DNA of 13,838 bases from Chloroflexota bacterium. GTDB lineage: Bacteria > Chloroflexota > UBA5177 > JANWHV01. Position numbers and translations under genes: made by a program. Positions 13,051 to 13,838 of the stretch are shown piece after piece. How positions within the stretch are numbered: position 1 is the stretch's first letter; each line of letters opens with the position of its first letter. The stretch is taken from the NCBI GenBank assembly GCA_025450255.1, contig JANWHV010000019.1, positions 1 to 13,838 on the forward strand, given 5' to 3'. Below the pieces are notes generated by a model. It did not search any database. It saw only the letters and a program-made list of their open reading frames with translations, and was not told the DNA's origin.

Positions 13051-13838
13051 CACGGGACGAGGTCGGACTGTCCACCCTCCAGCACTATGGCATAGAGATC
13101 CGGGAGGCCGACAATCCCGGCGCATGGACGACTCGGCTGCGCACCGGACTCGCAACCCTGGTATCCGAGCACGATGATGACCCAATGGCCGGCCTCGATG
13201 TTCTGTCCTTGCTGTGCCCCGGCGGCCGGCTGGCCGCGGGACTGAGTGAGCAAGACCTGTGGGCGCGGCTGTTGTTGCGTTCGGGCGCCGTCGAGGAAGC
13301 GATTGCCGCGACATTGGACCGCCAGCAGGTACGAGACTCGTGGATTCCCAGGATCATCCGTCTGGAGGCTCTGTTGGCGCTTCCGGATATTGACTCCGGG
13401 CAGCGCGCCGTTTCCGAGATCCGCGAGATCCATGGCGACGATTCGGTTGTCGCGGCCAACGCCATGGGCACTATCGCCCTGGCTGAGGGTCGCGTTGCCG
13501 ACGCGGAGGCACTCTTTCAGTTGGCGCTGGCGAAGCGCCCAGACAACATACCCGCCTTGCGCGGACGGGCTCTGGCGCTGCGTGCGTTAGGTGACGTCGA
13601 CGGGGCAAACAGCGTAATGGTCGACGTCTTACACGTGGCGAACGCGGAAGCCAAGCCACGGTTGATCCGGGACTGCATGATGCTCCAATTGGAACCCGCC
13701 GGCCCGGCCGGTTCACACGGACTTGGCGCGGAGCTAAGGGCCTCACTCGAAGCGCTGGCCGCGCGATTGCGTGACGAGCTTGACGGGACACGGGTTGCGG
13801 CGTCCAGGAGTGGCCGGGTGAGAATACCCGATCCCGTC
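13047..13838 (+). CDS. TPR-like protein, truncated by the right window edge
   Basis: Starting at the ATG that overlaps the TlpA-like stop, the frame stays open for 264 codons to the end of the window, so the gene is incomplete at its 3' end. The middle has helical-repeat character: about 135-190 reads as one or two tetratricopeptide-like repeats (ANAMGTIALAEGRVADAEAL, then a similar helix pair with GRALALRALGDVDGA). No signal peptide or membrane span is visible, suggesting a cytosolic protein-binding module. The coupling to the thioredoxin-like gene could mean a joint role; cytochrome c maturation systems do use TPR proteins (CcmH/NrfG), but the lack of an N-terminal membrane anchor argues against a direct CcmH match. 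What follows past the edge is unknown. Confidence 0.8.
   Translation, partial: MTRDEVGLSTLQHYGIEIREADNPGAWTTRLRTGLATLVSEHDDDPMAGLDVLSLLCPGGRLAAGLSEQDLWARLLLRSGAVEEAIAATLDRQQVRDSWIPRIIRLEALLALPDIDSGQRAVSEIREIHGDDSVVAANAMGTIALAEGRVADAEALFQLALAKRPDNIPALRGRALALRALGDVDGANSVMVDVLHVANAEAKPRLIRDCMMLQLEPAGPAGSHGLGAELRASLEALAARLRDELDGTRVAASRSGRVRIPDPV

Noticed and set aside
1..13838. CRISPR array, tRNA genes, insertion sequences, phage or defence genes
   Set aside because: Searched by eye on both strands; no regularly spaced repeats, tRNA-like T-loop motifs, transposase, integrase or known defence domains were found.

Overview
The window reads as a chromosomal segment of a moderately GC-rich, aerobic, free-living bacterium. 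The A2-type caa3 cytochrome oxidase genes, the type A RNase P RNA, the HTH-WYL regulator and the mix of leadered and apparently leaderless promoters would fit Chloroflexota or a related Terrabacteria lineage (for example Dormibacterota). That placement is inference; nothing in the window fixes the phylum. I see no transposase, integrase, CRISPR array, tRNA or prophage gene, so this looks like a core region.

Layout: (1) 26-2860 +, a large soluble sensor histidine kinase with about four GAF-like domains, whose frame is open to the left window edge. (2) 2864-3284 +, a promoter and rnpB, the RNase P RNA gene, which is bounded by a perfectly paired P1 helix. (3) 5498 down to 3353 on the minus strand, an apparent operon: a YafY-type HTH-WYL regulator, then glutamyl-Q tRNA(Asp) synthetase with TAATG stop/start coupling, then a possible 35-residue single-span membrane peptide. 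(4) 5663-6658 +, an RpoD-related sigma-70 factor, divergent from the regulator across a region full of GTGA-type half-sites. (5) 6659-7167, a 509-base leader region with a strong hairpin, a promoter, a possible 47-codon gene and two further hairpins. (6) 7168-11718 +, the terminal oxidase operon coxB (CuA plus C-terminal cytochrome c) - coxA - coxC - possible small ORF - ctaB (haem O synthase). (7) 11746-12282 -, a zinc-ribbon membrane protein with its own promoter, divergent from (8) 12421-13838 +, a membrane-anchored TlpA/ResA-like thioredoxin overlapping by ATGA a TPR-like protein that runs off the right edge.

How the parts fit: CoxA, CoxB and CoxC form a caa3 oxidase core and CtaB makes haem O, the precursor of haem A. 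The nearby TlpA-like thiol protein could serve CuA or cytochrome c maturation, but that link rests on proximity only. No haem A synthase, Sco protein or CtaG is present here. The sequences most worth a second look are the cox leader, the unusual cytochrome c domain and cysteine pair of CoxB, the small membrane peptide, and a recurring promoter type (TTGAcc, 17 or 18 bp, TAkGCT/TAGCAT) with predicted start points. I found no clearly new multi-gene system.
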